Assembly (NCBI GenBank): GCA_012064415.1
Contig: SSNU01000404.1
Coordinates: 134,053-198,052, forward strand
Length of the DNA stretch: 64,000 nt
Source of the DNA: Gyrodactylus bullatarudis
Lineage: Eukaryota > Platyhelminthes > Monogenea > Gyrodactylidea > Gyrodactylidae
Direction: 5' to 3'
Within the stretch, counting starts at the first letter, position 1, and each line of letters opens with the position of its first letter. The notes under the pieces were generated by a model. That model was not told the origin of the DNA and made no database searches. It worked only from the letters and a program-made list of their open reading frames with translations. The translations under genes and the position numbers were made by a program. Shown in pieces: positions 34,801-47,980 of this stretch.

Positions 34801-37800
34801 GATTGAGAAGACACGTCAAGCTTATATTTCATCGGAAAATATATTTACTGACCACTATTCTATCGACTCTTTCAGCTATAATATTTTTATTGAAAAGTTT
34901 AAAAATGAATTTTTTTGACGATGATATGATTCACGGAATTTATCAAAAACGTCCGAAAATCCGCTTAGAATCATATTTGTAGGTATATAAGAATAGGTAA
35001 TTTTATTCACTAAATGTACATTTCTTTATGGTTCATCAGTAGTGACACATAAATAATGATAAAAGTTAAGAATTCATTGAAAATAATATTTTACAAATTT
35101 TGAAAGAAATATAGTAAAAGTTGAAAAATATAAGAATATAATGTGAGCTGAAAAAACACCAAAACTCTTCAATAAAGATAATGATGAAAAAGCTCACATA
35201 GGTCAGGGTAATTGAAGGTTATAAGAGTAGTTTTTTTGAACACACAGATTTGGCTTAAAGTGATTGATGAACAATTTCTCCTTCACCCACAAATACGTGC
35301 TGTCATCACCCGAATTTTTTTTTTGAAAAACCACTATGAGAGATCGAAGTGAAAAATAGATTGAAACTTTCATTGAGAAACCATACTCGTAGAATTTCGA
35401 AATCTGATCACCCAGAAGTCATATCTTGAAATAAAAAAGGTAGCCATTTCAAGATCTAAAAATGGTAATTTTTTCAGAAAATATCTTCTAAACTAATGGT
35501 TGGTTTTTGAACAAATTGCATATTCTTTATCAGCGTATTCTGAAATCATACAATCTCAGCGATGTACCTTTTTTCTCAGACTCTTAAAGGGTTAAGGAAG
35601 ATATTAAATTCATTTATACTTATATACGTACAATAAAGACAAGTATTTTTTGTGAATCAAAGCTATTAATCCTTACGTTTTCTAGAAAGAAATATAAAAT
35701 TAAGATTACACAAAATGTGATCTTTTGATAAGGAATAAATTCAATTAAATCTCATTAGTCGTTTGATTAGTCAGTACAGGGATATATGAGTGCAGTCTTT
35801 CACAATGTTGAAATTAAGATTAGCTCCGTATTCATATCTAATGAATTCAATTGAGAATGCCTCGAATGATTTCAATATCGAGAAGGCTAGTGCAGATTAC
35901 GCAGGAAACGAAATGTTTTTCTTGAAATAAAATTGTTGATGATCTAAAATGTATACAAAAGAAGATTTAATAGGGTTTTAAACAGATTTTTCTCTATGTT
36001 TTTACATATCTTCCTTCAATAATGACCTGTTATATTAGTATTCATACAATGAATTTCATGAATTCAATTATTAACGGAAAAAGATTTCGTTTTTGTAGAA
36101 GCGCTTTCTTGCCAAATGAAATTTTATTGAATCACTAAGAGAACTTTGACTCTCAGCCAATTACTTTATTCCTTTATTCACTAATTATTTCAGACATTAT
36201 TCATGTCTATTTTAAAACATTTGGCAATAATTTCTAACCAGAATGTCTAAATTCTGTATTTTTGCAATGAGCCAAATGTTTCCAATATGCTCCCTGTATT
36301 TACTTTTGTATTTAAAATAGATTATTCTTTGCATAAATGGAATCATTATTATTCTGACCACATGACCTGATTTCGTGTCTAAAGCAGTAGCTTCCTTCTT
36401 GTCATAATCAACTGTAAAAGTTACAAGAATGCACTTTAAGTAAAAGAGCTTTTGATAAATTCATATGCAACAAAAGTGGTACTTACTTTTTTGACTAACT
36501 AATGAGAATATCATCAAAACTACCAATTATTCACTACGATATGATTGAAATTGACTTGGCCATATAAATATAAACATTCTCTATTAATAAACGAAAAGAG
36601 TTGATTTCTTCATACATTCAAGAAGGAGATCACCCCTCTACAATAACCTCTTGAAATTAAATAAAAAAGAGTTTTAATCTGGGATAGAAATATTAATTAG
36701 ATACATGATAGATCAGTTTATATTTAAAGCTTCTTGGTTGAGAGAAAGTCAGCATTCATCAAGAATGAACTCGTGAAAGAAAAACTATGAAATTTGACCG
36801 GTTTTATCACTGAGCTGGTCTATTTGTTAATAGCAGGTTATTATTATTGCACAATAGGTTTTCTCACATTGTGTACTGCCTTTTCATTATCTATCTTTTA
36901 TTAAAGCAATCTTATTGTATTTTTATCAAAAAGATCTATATGTCTTTTCTTTGAGGTCTACAGCCAGTTAATACTTTATCTCATTAAGACCCATTACTTT
37001 ATTGAGTTTTCCTTTCAATTGATAAAATTTAAATCTAAATTACTGAAATGAATATACTTGAGTCATTATTAGGATTCTCAGAAATTCGTTTCACTAAAGT
37101 TTTTTTTGGAAAATTTTAGAGTTTTTTTTATTTTGAAATTTTTTGTTGATTTCAAGGTTTGAGAGGAATCAAACTTTTATTTTTAGGATCATCATCAGAC
37201 AAAGAAAATATTTACTCTTATTTATTTTTTTGATAAAACACACCATTTACGTGCGAAAGTCTATCTCCTATTTTTCTATCATTTTTACTGCTTAGAAATT
37301 GATAAACTAGGGTGATCCAAGTTCATTTCAAAATGACGGGTTTTTCCAAAAAAATGAATAGGAGTAATTATTTTCTTTGTCTAATGATGATCCTGGAAAA
37401 TAACGTTTGATTCCTCTCAGACCTTGAAATCAACAAAAATTTTCAACTTAAAGTAAAAAAAGCAAAAATTGATAAATCGCGCCATCTCGAATTTAAAATG
37501 TCTCTAAAATTTTCCAAAAAAAACTTTTATTCCAAAATTTTTTTCTCAAATCAGTAAAAGTGTACATTTTGAATCTGTTACCAAAAATATCGATACCTTG
37601 ATGAAAAAATGAGATTTTTGTAAAAATCATGAATTCCCAAATTCATCGAGAATAGATTTATTATTCATACATGAAAGCATTTAACTATAGAAACAAGAAA
37701 AATGTCTTAAATAATTACAATTTTTTAAGTTTGATTCTTTCACTGAAATATTTAAAATGCTATTAGAGTCTGATTTATATCAAAATTCCTATATAATTTG

Positions 37801-40800
37801 AAATTAAATTTCACTAATGTGAAGAATTATTCGGAAATTAATTTGAGTGATTGTCAAAGAGGATGTATGAAAGAAATTTTATTCGATCTGATAACCAAAA
37901 TAGGGTTGAAAATCGCCCCAATTAAAAAGACTCTTGATAGCATTGCTTACTTATATAACACGTAAAAATATACATTGTTCTAAATTGGCTATTCAATTTT
38001 ATCATTTCTTATTCTTTTAATAATGACTCGGGCGATCACAAAATAGCAGATTTTCAGAAAAATTAGCTGAATTTTTAAAAATATCAATGGCTAGCAAAAA
38101 TATAGCATGATTGATAAAACTGATGAAGGAATGTTTCAAAATCGTTGAAACATGTTGATTCGAACAAAGAGATCAAAACGTATACTGAATTCAAAGTTGA
38201 TTCATTATTATAAGTCTAATTTTTTTCTTATTAGGTAGAAAAAAAAACAAATAAATTCCATTCTCATCAAGCATACACGAACCATTACTTGGAAACCTAT
38301 GCTCATTCGTGTCAGTGTAAACTCTTCAAAGGGTCGTTTATGAGTTCTGTGAGAAATTAACTTGGTGTTGATCATAAACTGAGAGACTTATCATAATTGA
38401 TTATGAAAGAGAAATTCTTCAATCTTTATCATTAAACCAGAATATCTTTTTTTATTTACCATAGTCCACCATGATCGATGTATATGAAATAGAATGAAAA
38501 TTTCAACCCTTCTTTGACATTAATAGTCGCAAATTTGTATTGTATTCCTTTCACATACTCTAGCATCGTGAGCTTCAAATGTAGCCCAATAGTTAGATAG
38601 GATAAGATAAATAATCTGAGTTATTGAGAGAGGCAGATTTTTTAACTTGCGAATGTGCAAAGCTCATTTTAAAGAGAATTTTTCAACGTAAAAGAGTTTC
38701 TACTAAACTATGTACTGTATTTTAAATTTTGAATAAGCGCAAACTATTTTCAATGAATTTTCCTACTAAAATCGATTAAAATCCTAATTTTGACCCGTTT
38801 GAGTGAATTTTTAAATGAAAATAGGCTCATAAGATATTTTCAATCAGCACTGCATATTTTGGTTAAAAAATCCAATTAATTAGGAATATGTTGAAAATCG
38901 GATTTTGGGGTGTCAGAGAATTAAGAATTTCGAATTTAAATTTCATAAATGGCATTTTCTAAGTTAGATCTGATAGATTCGCATTGCAGCCGAAACATTG
39001 TTCGGAAAAAAATTATTTGACTCCCCCTACTGAGTTAATTATTATGGTGTTTTCGAATTAACCAAGCTCTTTGTTAAATGTGAGCTGATTCTCGGAGGAA
39101 CTCAAAGTATTCTCTGTTAAAATATTTTCTCGAGAACTCCAAGTTTTTGTCAATCTTCTCTATTAATATTATTCTGATTTTCCATAGTTGAGAAAAGTGT
39201 ATTAAATAATTCATGCGTTCATTCATCATTCATCTTTGAAAATCTCCATGACAACTCTATAGTACAAAAAAGAATGTTGTAGGCATTCTGCGTAGTTTGG
39301 CATTCCAGTGGATATGTACAACATTCCTCTCATATATTGCCCATTAGATGACTAATTCTCAAATCGAAATGAATTCATCTTGAGCACGCTTCGAATTAAC
39401 AAAAGCTACTCTTTCTGATGAATCATTTTCCGGATGAGATTTATCATTCACCTTTTTAGATTTTATCTTGGCATCATTCAGAGATGAAAGGAATTTTTTT
39501 TTAATTTACTCTCTTCGTTCTTTTTTACTCATCATTCAGAAAAGGGGATATGTATTTGATTTGGTTAAATTAATATTGATATATTTTAATATTTTTGTAA
39601 CATGTATCTACTACCAAGTAATTATACAATCTTATTTTATTTTAGTAAAAGAAAAAACGATATTTCAAGTTCTGTTGGCGACCTCCTCGATATTCAATCA
39701 ACCACAGATTTCAAAGTAAGTCTATATAAATTTTAAATAAGAACCCTGCCATTTTAGCCTTATTTATTTTATTCTTTTTCTCTCCATCTATAGAGTATTG
39801 ATTCTAATAAATACATTTAACATTTTCTGTTATTGTTCAAATCAACAATTCAATTCGATGATGATAATTATAATTTAAGAAATGATTAGTAAACTACATA
39901 TACTATATTTCGATGAGACCAAAAATCGATACACTCATTTTAGATTGAATTTTAAATGAGATTATATATTCTCTCTATCTCTGACTCGTTAATTCTATGT
40001 CTCTCTCTCTCTTAATTGAGATTAGCCAATCAAATTGATATCCTCCAAATGGAGCATTTCTATTGGTCCATTCAAAAATCTACATACAATAGAGCTCGTG
40101 TGTACAATAATACGACTATACATACTATCTAAAAGCTTGTATTATAATTGTTGTCTCTTTTTTAATAAGATTAAGAGGCAAACTGTACCAAGTTTGAGAG
40201 AATTTTAATTGCACGGATATTTCTTTTAAATATCAAAAGAGTTTCTCTATAAATGCAGCGTCCAAACGATAATTTTGCCGTGAGTAGTACATATTTTGAC
40301 CATTTTTTTGAAATTTCTAATAGATTTCCCTTATAATCACTTTTAATTTATTCTAGGAAGAGCTGGCTAAAAAGTTGTTTTCCCGTAACGGACCTTCTCT
40401 TCCCTCTTTCCATGGAACACCATCCATTACACATATTTCCAATGGTTTATCAGACGATAGTCGAATTAGTGAGTCAATATCTGCAGGGGACAAGGTAGAC
40501 TCAAATCATTGTGACACAACACCAACAACCACCACAGAATTGGGCTCAGATCACCTCATTAGAGCTTGCAGAGCAAAATCGGCCCTAAATATGCAAAGGC
40601 AACGCAAGACTCCTTCAAAGGTATGCTATTCCCTTGAATGAATAAGTTTAACATGTAATTAAAGCCTACTGTATTACAGCTGACCCCCACCTTTTTACCG
40701 GGCCAATGTGAAAATGTTGGAGTTGAGGACCAAAACACCATGATGGTACATGCCAAAACAGATAATATTGATAAAAGGGGTGGTGTAGACCATGTACCAC

Positions 40801-43800
40801 ATTCAACTGTTTGTAAAAATAGTACTAACCAATCAAGGACGAGTGAGTCATTCTTTGAAATATCCTTTTATGGACTATGGTAGGATTTTAAATGTACTTA
40901 AATAACACACACACACACTCATCGTTGTTTACCAATGATAAATAAGGACTTTCCGTGTTAGGAATATCCGATCGAGTGGAGCAGAAACCAAAGAAAGACA
41001 GTGGGCAGCCCATACCGAGAAGTCGTACGAAATCTAGGGAAATGATTACAGACAAGTGAGTCCATTTAAAATAGCAGTCTGACCTATTTTTTCATTCCAT
41101 TTCAAAGTTTTGTATTAAAGGTTGATTTATTTGAGATTCTATAGTGAAAACCAATAATTTTTTTCATGTAATTTGTGGTAAATTTTCATGTAAATTTCAT
41201 TAAAGATCAAAGCAAATCTCCCTGATTGGAAGATTTAGGAAAAAATTTATTGTAAGTGAATAATAATGGTCCCAAGCTCAATCTGATTTTTACTTTTTTT
41301 GCCATGGAGATGATAAACCATTTTATTTATTATGTTTTCATCAAAATTTTTAAATTTCTCTACCTCACTTATTAATGGCTTGTAACTCTCTCCCTAAATC
41401 ATTCTTGTTTCATTTTTGAAAGCTTCTGGTAGATTGAGTGAAATCATTTTCAATGATATTGATTTTTATCTCACTAAAAAAGAGAAATGTATGCCTTAAA
41501 AGTAAGATTTAAGTATCCAGGTCACTTTAGAATCTTACCATTGAAGTAAACCCCCATGGACTGGATACACTATTCTTTTCAACCTTGTTTGTATGCCGCT
41601 CTTGAAATAACAATAATTCAAGGCTATGCCTGCGTAGCTTACCATCCATTTCGTCGTTGAATTAAGTTAAAAGAAATCAAACCAGAAATACATGATCCTC
41701 TATCAATTCTCTCTTGTCTCAAGTATTTAATTTTAATTTTTTCTAAAAGTATCAAAGTCCACTCAAGTATTAATAATAATTCAGTTTGAGTCGAATCGAA
41801 TTTGTGTAAACTTTGGCCTTTTTACTCATCATTATTGACTCTCATTAGTCAATCTCCTGCTAAGAATTTTAATTTCATCACATTTTTGATTGTATTGCCT
41901 GATTTGAATTTTCGATTGAGATTTCATATATATTTCTAATTTTTCAAATTCTTCTTATCATCAATTGTAGTCCAAGGCTTTTCCAATCGAAATCTACTTC
42001 ATATTCATTGCAAGATCAAAGTTCAACTCTATGCTACTCCCTCACTATTTCGCTCATTTTATTTTATTTTATTATTTCCTCTCATAGCCTTGATAAAAGA
42101 TTTTTTCAATCCTTTTCAATAACTGATTCATTTCCTCATTTATTGATAGACAAGAAAGTAAGCTTCAGTTGAATACAACCCAAGAGCTACTGTCGAATGT
42201 CTCCTTCACAACAGATAGTTCCATTGGGAGTATCTACATGGCTAATGAATCCTTCTCACTGCATTCCCCCAATCAGAAACCTTTAAGCCCTGTCATCATT
42301 AGTCCTGCACATCAGAAAATAAATAATCCCATTCGTGTTAGTCTTGAACGTTCAAAGACAACTGTCTCGCCAATCAAGGTCAACTTGAAGCCTATTCCAA
42401 AGGATAAACTTAACTTGGAGGAAAAGAAACCGACGTCTGAGGAGAATCCGGAAATTCTCAACTTTAGAGCCTGCCTGAAACCTGTTAATCTGAGAAATAA
42501 ATCGACTGAGGATCCTCAGACTAGACCTATTTCTATGTTTGTCTGCGGTAATGGATCAAAGAATACGAACTTCCTTGAGGAAATTGCCCGGAAACGTGAT
42601 GAACTCGGTAGAATGAACACGAGAAAACACACAAACTCCGAAATCAATAACAATAATGAAGTCTATGGTAGCGCCAAAAAGTACAGTCTCTCCGAAGTTG
42701 AAAATGAAAGCATCTCCGAGAGAATCAAGAATTTAAACAGCCGCATCTCTCAAAATTCCAGTGACAACTCAAAAAGCTGTTCACAAGTGAGTACTCCTTT
42801 CAGTTAATATTGATTTTAAAAATAAAATGTCCAATAAATTTATTTGTATAGAATAACACAAATGTTGGTATAATAAAAGAATCTAAATTCTTTATTGATT
42901 CCCTCCTTAATATCAACTATTTGTTCTCTCTCCTTCCCTATGATTATTCAGTTATTAATTACACTCAAACTAAACATAGCTAATACTACCCAGGATGGAA
43001 CTCAAGGAAGATCAGGTTTCTTTTGTTCTGAGAGATGCGTATAAGTACATCGGTTTTGAACTGGGTCACCAAGGGCATACCGAACAAAGAATGAAGTTGA
43101 TGTCAGTTATTTCTCAAATTAGGCCTTTATTTCGGGCATACTCATCAGTGTTATAGATGCCATATAAGTTATAATTTACACATTAATTTTTACGTTCTTT
43201 GGCGACTGTGTTTCAGGAATCTTTTCTCTCTTGAGTTCCTAATAAAATAATAATTTTTAAGATGATAATCCAACCAAATTATTGTTATAATCTTTGTTAT
43301 TGAAGCCAAGAACAAAAAGACTTATCAAACCAAGAATGGTAAGACAAAAATAATTCTCTCTTTTTCACCTTTATTATTCGAGTATCGGGTTGAATGCGAA
43401 AAGTGATGGGAATTCTTTTTAACTCTTACATCTTATTCTAACATATCTTCTCAAGTTATGCCTGTAATTGTAAAGTTTTGGAGTTTAATTCTCCATTACT
43501 TTTCCATCAGCCTGAATTCTTGAATCACTTTTCTTGAATTTTGATTAACCCAAGCTAATTCGTTGTCTAGCAATAATAACAATGTTGCTTAAAATAAACT
43601 CAATTTCAATAATAGTAATATCGTAAACCTGCCTTAGAGGACATAAAAAATCAGCATTTAATTTCTCTTAAACCATTAACCTATGCAAAAAAAACTAATA
43701 AAAGAGAAAAAATTTCTCAAATTATTAAAATTGTCTCGAAATACTATCAACTAGAGTTTCTATTTCTGAGAATTACTAGCCAAATTAAAATTGAATAGAT

Positions 43801-46800
43801 TCAAAATTCTACATTGACATGACAATTATTGTTTTTTAGTACACTTTACATTTCTAGCACTTCCAATCATTTCCAGAAAAATCAATTTTTCTCTTCTCTG
43901 AGCTTTAATTTGCATATCCAAAATGTTCACATTCCACTCACAGCCGTGTGAAATCACATTTTTTTTCATTTTCTCCTTTTTAAAAACCCAAACTTTGCAC
44001 ATTTTAATATCAAGGCCTCTAGTGCATGCTGTCACAGAATCCCCTTGAATTATTGTCCAAATTCTCAACGATAAATCTCGAGATTTTGACAGTCGAATTC
44101 CATCGGGTGTTTTATCGATAATTCATCTAGGCCTCATAATACATGTGTTTTCTCTTTTACATCTGAGTAGATTTAAGCTTTTTTTGATTTCAATTCTGTT
44201 CATCACATTAATCTTGTTCCCCACACTCCAGACTAGTCTTCATAATCTTGACCCACCTCCGATTTCAAATTCCACATACTCATCTAGTAAACCGTTCCGG
44301 GTCATAGAGGATGATAACAATGACCTGGAAAATGTGCCAGTCAGTTCCATTCCGAGTAAAACCAACATTAACAATACAGTAGATGAGGATTTATCTGCTT
44401 CTGTTGCCATGCGAGCCTCAAAATTTGGCCAAATGATCAACTTTAATTCAACAAGTCCAATGATGAACAATAAACCTGGTGATGTACTCAAAAAGTTTCC
44501 TCTCAAGACAAATGGAATTATGAAAGATGCCAAGAATACGACAAATAAGATTAGTTCTCCCTCCCTAAATGAACCAGAGGATTACAAGACCACTATTGTT
44601 AGAGTAAGTCCATTCACCATATACAAAGCTAATTAATATCAAGTTTTTAGTGTCATGAAGACTTTCTGGGAGGCCCACTTTTACTAATCAAAGAAATAAA
44701 ATTATTCTCCGTCAAAATATTGACATTTTTCTAAACTTCAAGCTCGATGAGGTCATTATTTTCTAAAATTTTCGAAACAGGAGGTTAAAACTGATATTTT
44801 TCTGGCTCTACAAACAGTAATCTTCTAAACTTTAAGATATATCTAGCAGATAGTTGCATATTGTATTAAGATGAAGGATTAAAAGTTTTGTGTTCCAATG
44901 GTGGAACTATGAGACATGAAGGGTAAATAAGAATGAGAGTTTGGTACCAACTAGAAATTTGAAAAAACCCCATATTTTCTCCAATCTTCAAAAATGGGCA
45001 TCATATCTTCTCTGTTTTGTTTTACAGTGTACTCTAGAATTCTATCCCTGGCTTGAATCAGTTAGAGTGCTTCTGAATGAACTTCTTTGTGAATCATTCA
45101 TACCCTCCAACAGATTACTTCTTCTTTTAAATACACGCACGCACACATAGAAAGGAATAAAATTTGTGATTTAAAAAAGAAATAAAAAATCTATACTCTA
45201 TATTCCTCCTTCCTCACATTCCTAAATTTCTACTTTCACTTTGAAAGGAAATTTAATCTCTCTGATTTCCTCCATCTAGCTATTATCAATACATTTTTTT
45301 ATTATCATTAACTTGAATATTGATTCATTCTATCTCTATCATTTCTCTCCTTTGTCTCAAAACATGAAACACATCATTTCCTGGCAAGATTCATCTTCTC
45401 AACTAACAGATAACTTGTTCAGTATACCATCCTTACAACTACTAATGGCAAAGAGGTTCCCTGTATTTTGAACAAAATCTCAAGGAAAGTTTAGTTGTCT
45501 AATAAATTCAGCATAGCAGAGAAAGTCTTTTTTTCCCATAATCAAGAACTAACCATCTCCCCTCATTAAAAATATTTGTTTTAATTTCTTCTGATTGATT
45601 TTTCAATGAATTTTATCACGATAACACAGTCTAGCAAATTAACACTTTTTTTCTTTATACTCAGTGAAATTTTTACAGTATGCTTGTCAGGTTAAAATAA
45701 TGAGATTCCTAAATTTTGTAATTTTTTTAGCGTTTGGATTTCGAGAAATATTCGAATTTGTGTTTGACTGAATCTAAGGTCTTATTTTTGCTCTAAGAAG
45801 TTTATTAAAGCTCGCATTAAAATTCTTAAAGAAGTGTAATAAACTGCGAAAAATTCTCTACAACTCGTTGCCTCAAACTTTTCATTAAAAATTATTCATT
45901 CAAATCTTAAATCATAAATTTCCAGAAAATGATGTATTTCCTCGTTTTTAATCGAAATTAGGACGTTTTTCAAATTTTTAAATCAGATTCATAAAATTCA
46001 ACTATTTTCACACATGCCAGTGTAAGGAAAATTTCCTGCGCCATGCCTAACAGCTTCAAAAAGAGATTTGAAATTTATGATTTTGCTAAAAAAAAACCGA
46101 AATTAGAGAGATACTTTCGAGCATAACTTCTAAACTAGAGCCGATAGCTGAAAAGTTTGAGGCAACGAGTTGTAGAGAATTTTTCGCAGTTTATTACACT
46201 TCTTTAAGAATTTTAATGCGAGCTTTAATAAACTTCTTAGAGCAAAAATAAGACCTTAGATTCAGTCAAACACAAATTCGAATATTTCTCGAAATCCAAA
46301 CGCTAAAAAAATTACAAAATTTAGGAATCTCATTATTTTAACCTGACAAGCATACTGTAAAAATTTCACTGAGTATAAAAAAATTTTTGCTAGACTGTAA
46401 GTGCAAATAAAAATAGGTCCTATAGTAAAATTTAAGTCTCTTTCCACGTGTTGAGAAATTTTTTGGGAAATTGCGAGGGGATCTTTGTACATTGGAAAAT
46501 GAAAATTTTTCATCAAATAAAACATGTATATTTGTTTAAGGCAAATGCAACATTGATTACTCTAGTTAAAATTTTTTCTTTTGATCGCATGCTAAAAAAT
46601 GGTCACTTTTAGCAATGAATAAATATTGTATCCACAGGATATAGAAAATGACAAATGTAAGCCCATTTAATCCTACTCTTTTTATATTAGTCCTATAAAT
46701 TTCTGTTTCCTTCCATTTATATATATATTTATATATCCCGCATGGTTTCCACTCTTCAGACAAAAATCCTTTCATAGGTAATACTTTTTATAAAACTCAA

Positions 46801-47285
46801 AAGAACAAGTTTAAACTTTCTCCTGTAAAGGTAAACACTCGCCTATTTCAACTCATTTTTTTAAAACATATCTTGCCAATATTTTCTCAGTAGTTGTGAG
46901 AATTTCACAATACTAATGTAAGTCTTAGTGTAGTATGAGGAGTGCCCACACATCCTTCCAAATTATATAATCCTTTGCCTGTGCGTTATCACTGATATCA
47001 AGTTTTTGATTACCCTCTTTCTGTCAAGAAAAGAGGGCCTTTACTAAAATTTTTTAGTTAGAGATTATAATTTATTGTCATTTTATCTATTGAAATGGTA
47101 ATCTTAGTTAGCTGAATCTGAATTTTAGTAAAAATTTATATATATACCTGGAATTTGACATATATGATTAAATTACTTTTTGTTAGAGAAACTGTGGCAA
47201 TCAAATGAAGAATGTTGACCCAAATAGTTCAGTGCGAGCCTCCAGAGTCTTTGAATTGGTCAAGAATTTCCAAAACCTCTCCTGA
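31846..47285 (+). CDS. uncharacterised Ser/Asn/Lys-rich protein, 9 exons, two possible starts
   Basis: Exons 31846-31951, 31983-32112, 39646-39715, 40357-40620, 40680-40842, 40962-41055, 42150-42786, 44232-44603 and 47187-47285. Phases agree and give 1935 nt, 644 residues, ending FELVKNFQNLS. The N-terminus has a strongly basic block (KKKGIFGRIRQKIKDTIFRK) followed by short Ser/Asp blocks that recur in different exons (SVSKSTGDLTAD; SSSVGDLLDIQ). The rest is low complexity: Thr runs (DTTPTTTTELGSD), SP motifs (HSPNQKPLSPVIISP), charged patches (FLEEIARKRDELGRMNTRK) and a conserved-looking end (SSVRASRVFELVKNF). No enzymatic domain is recognised. The look is that of a disordered scaffold or cytoskeletal adaptor. 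A second possible first exon, 40253-40279 (MQRPNDNFA then GT donor), joins in phase to EELAKKLF in exon 4 and would skip the 7.5-kb intron. Exons between 42787-44231 or 44604-47186 could have been missed. Family unknown. Confidence 0.6.
34917..35312 (-). mobile_element. Penelope-like element 3' fragment, copy 2
   Basis: Reverse complement aligns to 22528-22933 with scattered differences and the same 3' end (CGATGATATGATTCA on the plus strand). It keeps only the C-terminal half of the GIY-YIG endonuclease frame (from GGTGATGACAGCACG) and the 3' UTR. It is flanked immediately on its 5' side by the TTAA-element fragment. Confidence 0.75.
35313..35595 (-). repeat. TTAA-flanked MITE, copy 2 (truncated)
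   Basis: On the minus strand begins TTAACCCTTTAAGAGTCTGA, then matches 9592 onward (CATCGCTGAGATTG, TTCAAAAACCAACC, TTAGTTTAGA, CCATTTTTAGA, CTTGAAATGGCTAC). It is cut off where the Penelope fragment begins. Confidence 0.65.
37080..37655. repeat. long-hairpin MITE (CTATTCTTGATGAATTT family), copy 2
   Basis: Palindrome with the same arm blocks as 6896-7430 (TTGTTGATTTCAAGGT, AGGATCATCATCAGACAAAG and their complements at 37385-37440). It keeps a complete right terminus ending CATGAATTCCCAAATTCATC. About 95 bp of unrelated sequence lies in the loop (around 37240-37325). Confidence 0.8.
40253..40279 (+). promoter_or_regulatory. candidate alternative first exon
   Basis: ATG followed by eight codons (MQRPNDNFA) and a good donor gtgagt. 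It splices in phase 0 to the exon at 40357. It sits at the end of the long intron and would create a short isoform with its own promoter. An inference that needs transcript data. Confidence 0.4.
42787..44231 (+). other. intron 7 of the uncharacterised gene
   Basis: About 1.4 kb between in-phase exons 42150-42786 and 44232-44603. AT-rich. I see no exon with convincing codon structure. Confidence 0.5.
44604..47186 (+). other. intron 8 of the uncharacterised gene
   Basis: Intron of 2.6 kb before the last exon. It contains the 45626-46400 hairpin element and CA/AT-rich low-complexity sequence. A stretch at 45029-45150 after a TTTTACAG site is open but does not keep phase to the last exon, so it was not modelled. 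Confidence 0.5.
45626..46400. repeat. 775-bp long-hairpin MITE, full length
   Basis: Arms of about 250 bp are near-perfect reverse complements: left 45626-45890 and right 46148-46400 (for example TATACTCAGTGAAATTTTTA on the left and its complement TAAAAATTTCACTGAGTATA on the right). Outer termini CAGTCTAGCAAA and TTTGCTAGACTG are inverted. The loop carries GGAAAATTTCCTGCGCCATG. No transposase. ORFs inside it are arm sequence. Confidence 0.9.
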
Positions 47286-47980
47286 CAATGAGGGCAAAAT
47301 TTTTTTCTCTTTCGACTAAATTCACAATTCACTCCGTATTTAATTAACTCAAACCATTCAGATTTTACCATTCAATACAAACTTTTATTTTGTACATAAC
47401 CAAGTGTATTTTAACACAAAAGACGCCCAATTGCATTCAAAAGTTGACCTACTTTTATATTCAGGCTAAAGTATAAAAAAGATCAAGAAAAGACTAATTT
47501 CATTTTATTTCAAAATAACTAATAAAAGTAACCCCCACCTTTTGAACCATTAATCTTTTGGTTATTCATTTTCCCCTAATGTTTTTATGTATGTAACCAA
47601 TCGTGTAATCCTTTTGAAAGCAATTCAATCCATCAATTCTTTATAAATATTATATATAAATTACAAAAACTTGAAATGTGATTATTATACAACTATTACG
47701 TGTGTCAATCCATAATAATCTTATATATATTTTACATGAAAAAAAATCATGGAAATGTTTATATATAGTCAATGCGACCTGTTGTATTTTCAAGATGAAG
47801 AATAAATTCAACTGCTATTTAATTAATCATCACTAGCAAGTTTCTTGACCTTGTATAAACTTGACAAAACTATAGAGACAGAGAGAGTAAAAAGGGTGGT
47901 TGAGATTCCTCGATGTGTTAAATTACAAACTATATTTATGATATTTTTCAATAGTAGGACAAGGCAAGTAATTTGGAGAG
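47286..47980. other. convergent intergenic region
   Basis: About 695 bp between the 3' ends of the uncharacterised gene and the first EF-hand gene. Strongly AT-rich with several ATATAT runs. Polyadenylation-like AATAAA signals occur, for example AAGAATAAATTC near 47800. No gene seen. Confidence 0.6.

Larger units (their letters stand above)
32113..39645 (+). other. 7.5-kb intron with mobile-element debris
   Basis: Long intron of the uncharacterised gene. It contains a Penelope fragment (34917-35312), a TTAA-element fragment (35313-35595) and a long-hairpin MITE (37080-37655). The remainder is AT-rich, with only short non-conserved ORFs on both strands. A nested gene is not supported. Confidence 0.6.

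Noticed and set aside
34616..34819. Minus-strand ORF in the 7.5-kb intron
   Set aside because: No recognisable motif, no splice context, length expected by chance.
39468..39719. Plus-strand ORF of 83 residues
   Set aside because: Frame differs from the spliced exon 39646-39715, and most of it is T-rich intron.
44145..44231. Signal-peptide-like start (MFSLLHLSRFKLFLISILF) in frame with exon 44232-44603
   Set aside because: An acceptor CCAG at 44231 joins the exon in phase to the upstream exon, so the hydrophobic leader is probably intron. A secreted isoform cannot be fully excluded.
46262..46525. Minus-strand ORF with hydrophobic stretch
   Set aside because: Begins in unique sequence and continues into the arm of the 45626-46400 hairpin; the same residues are coded by the opposite arm.
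46566..46775. Minus-strand ORF of 69 residues (YIYKWKETEIYR)
   Set aside because: Low-complexity AT-rich intron sequence; no splice partners found.
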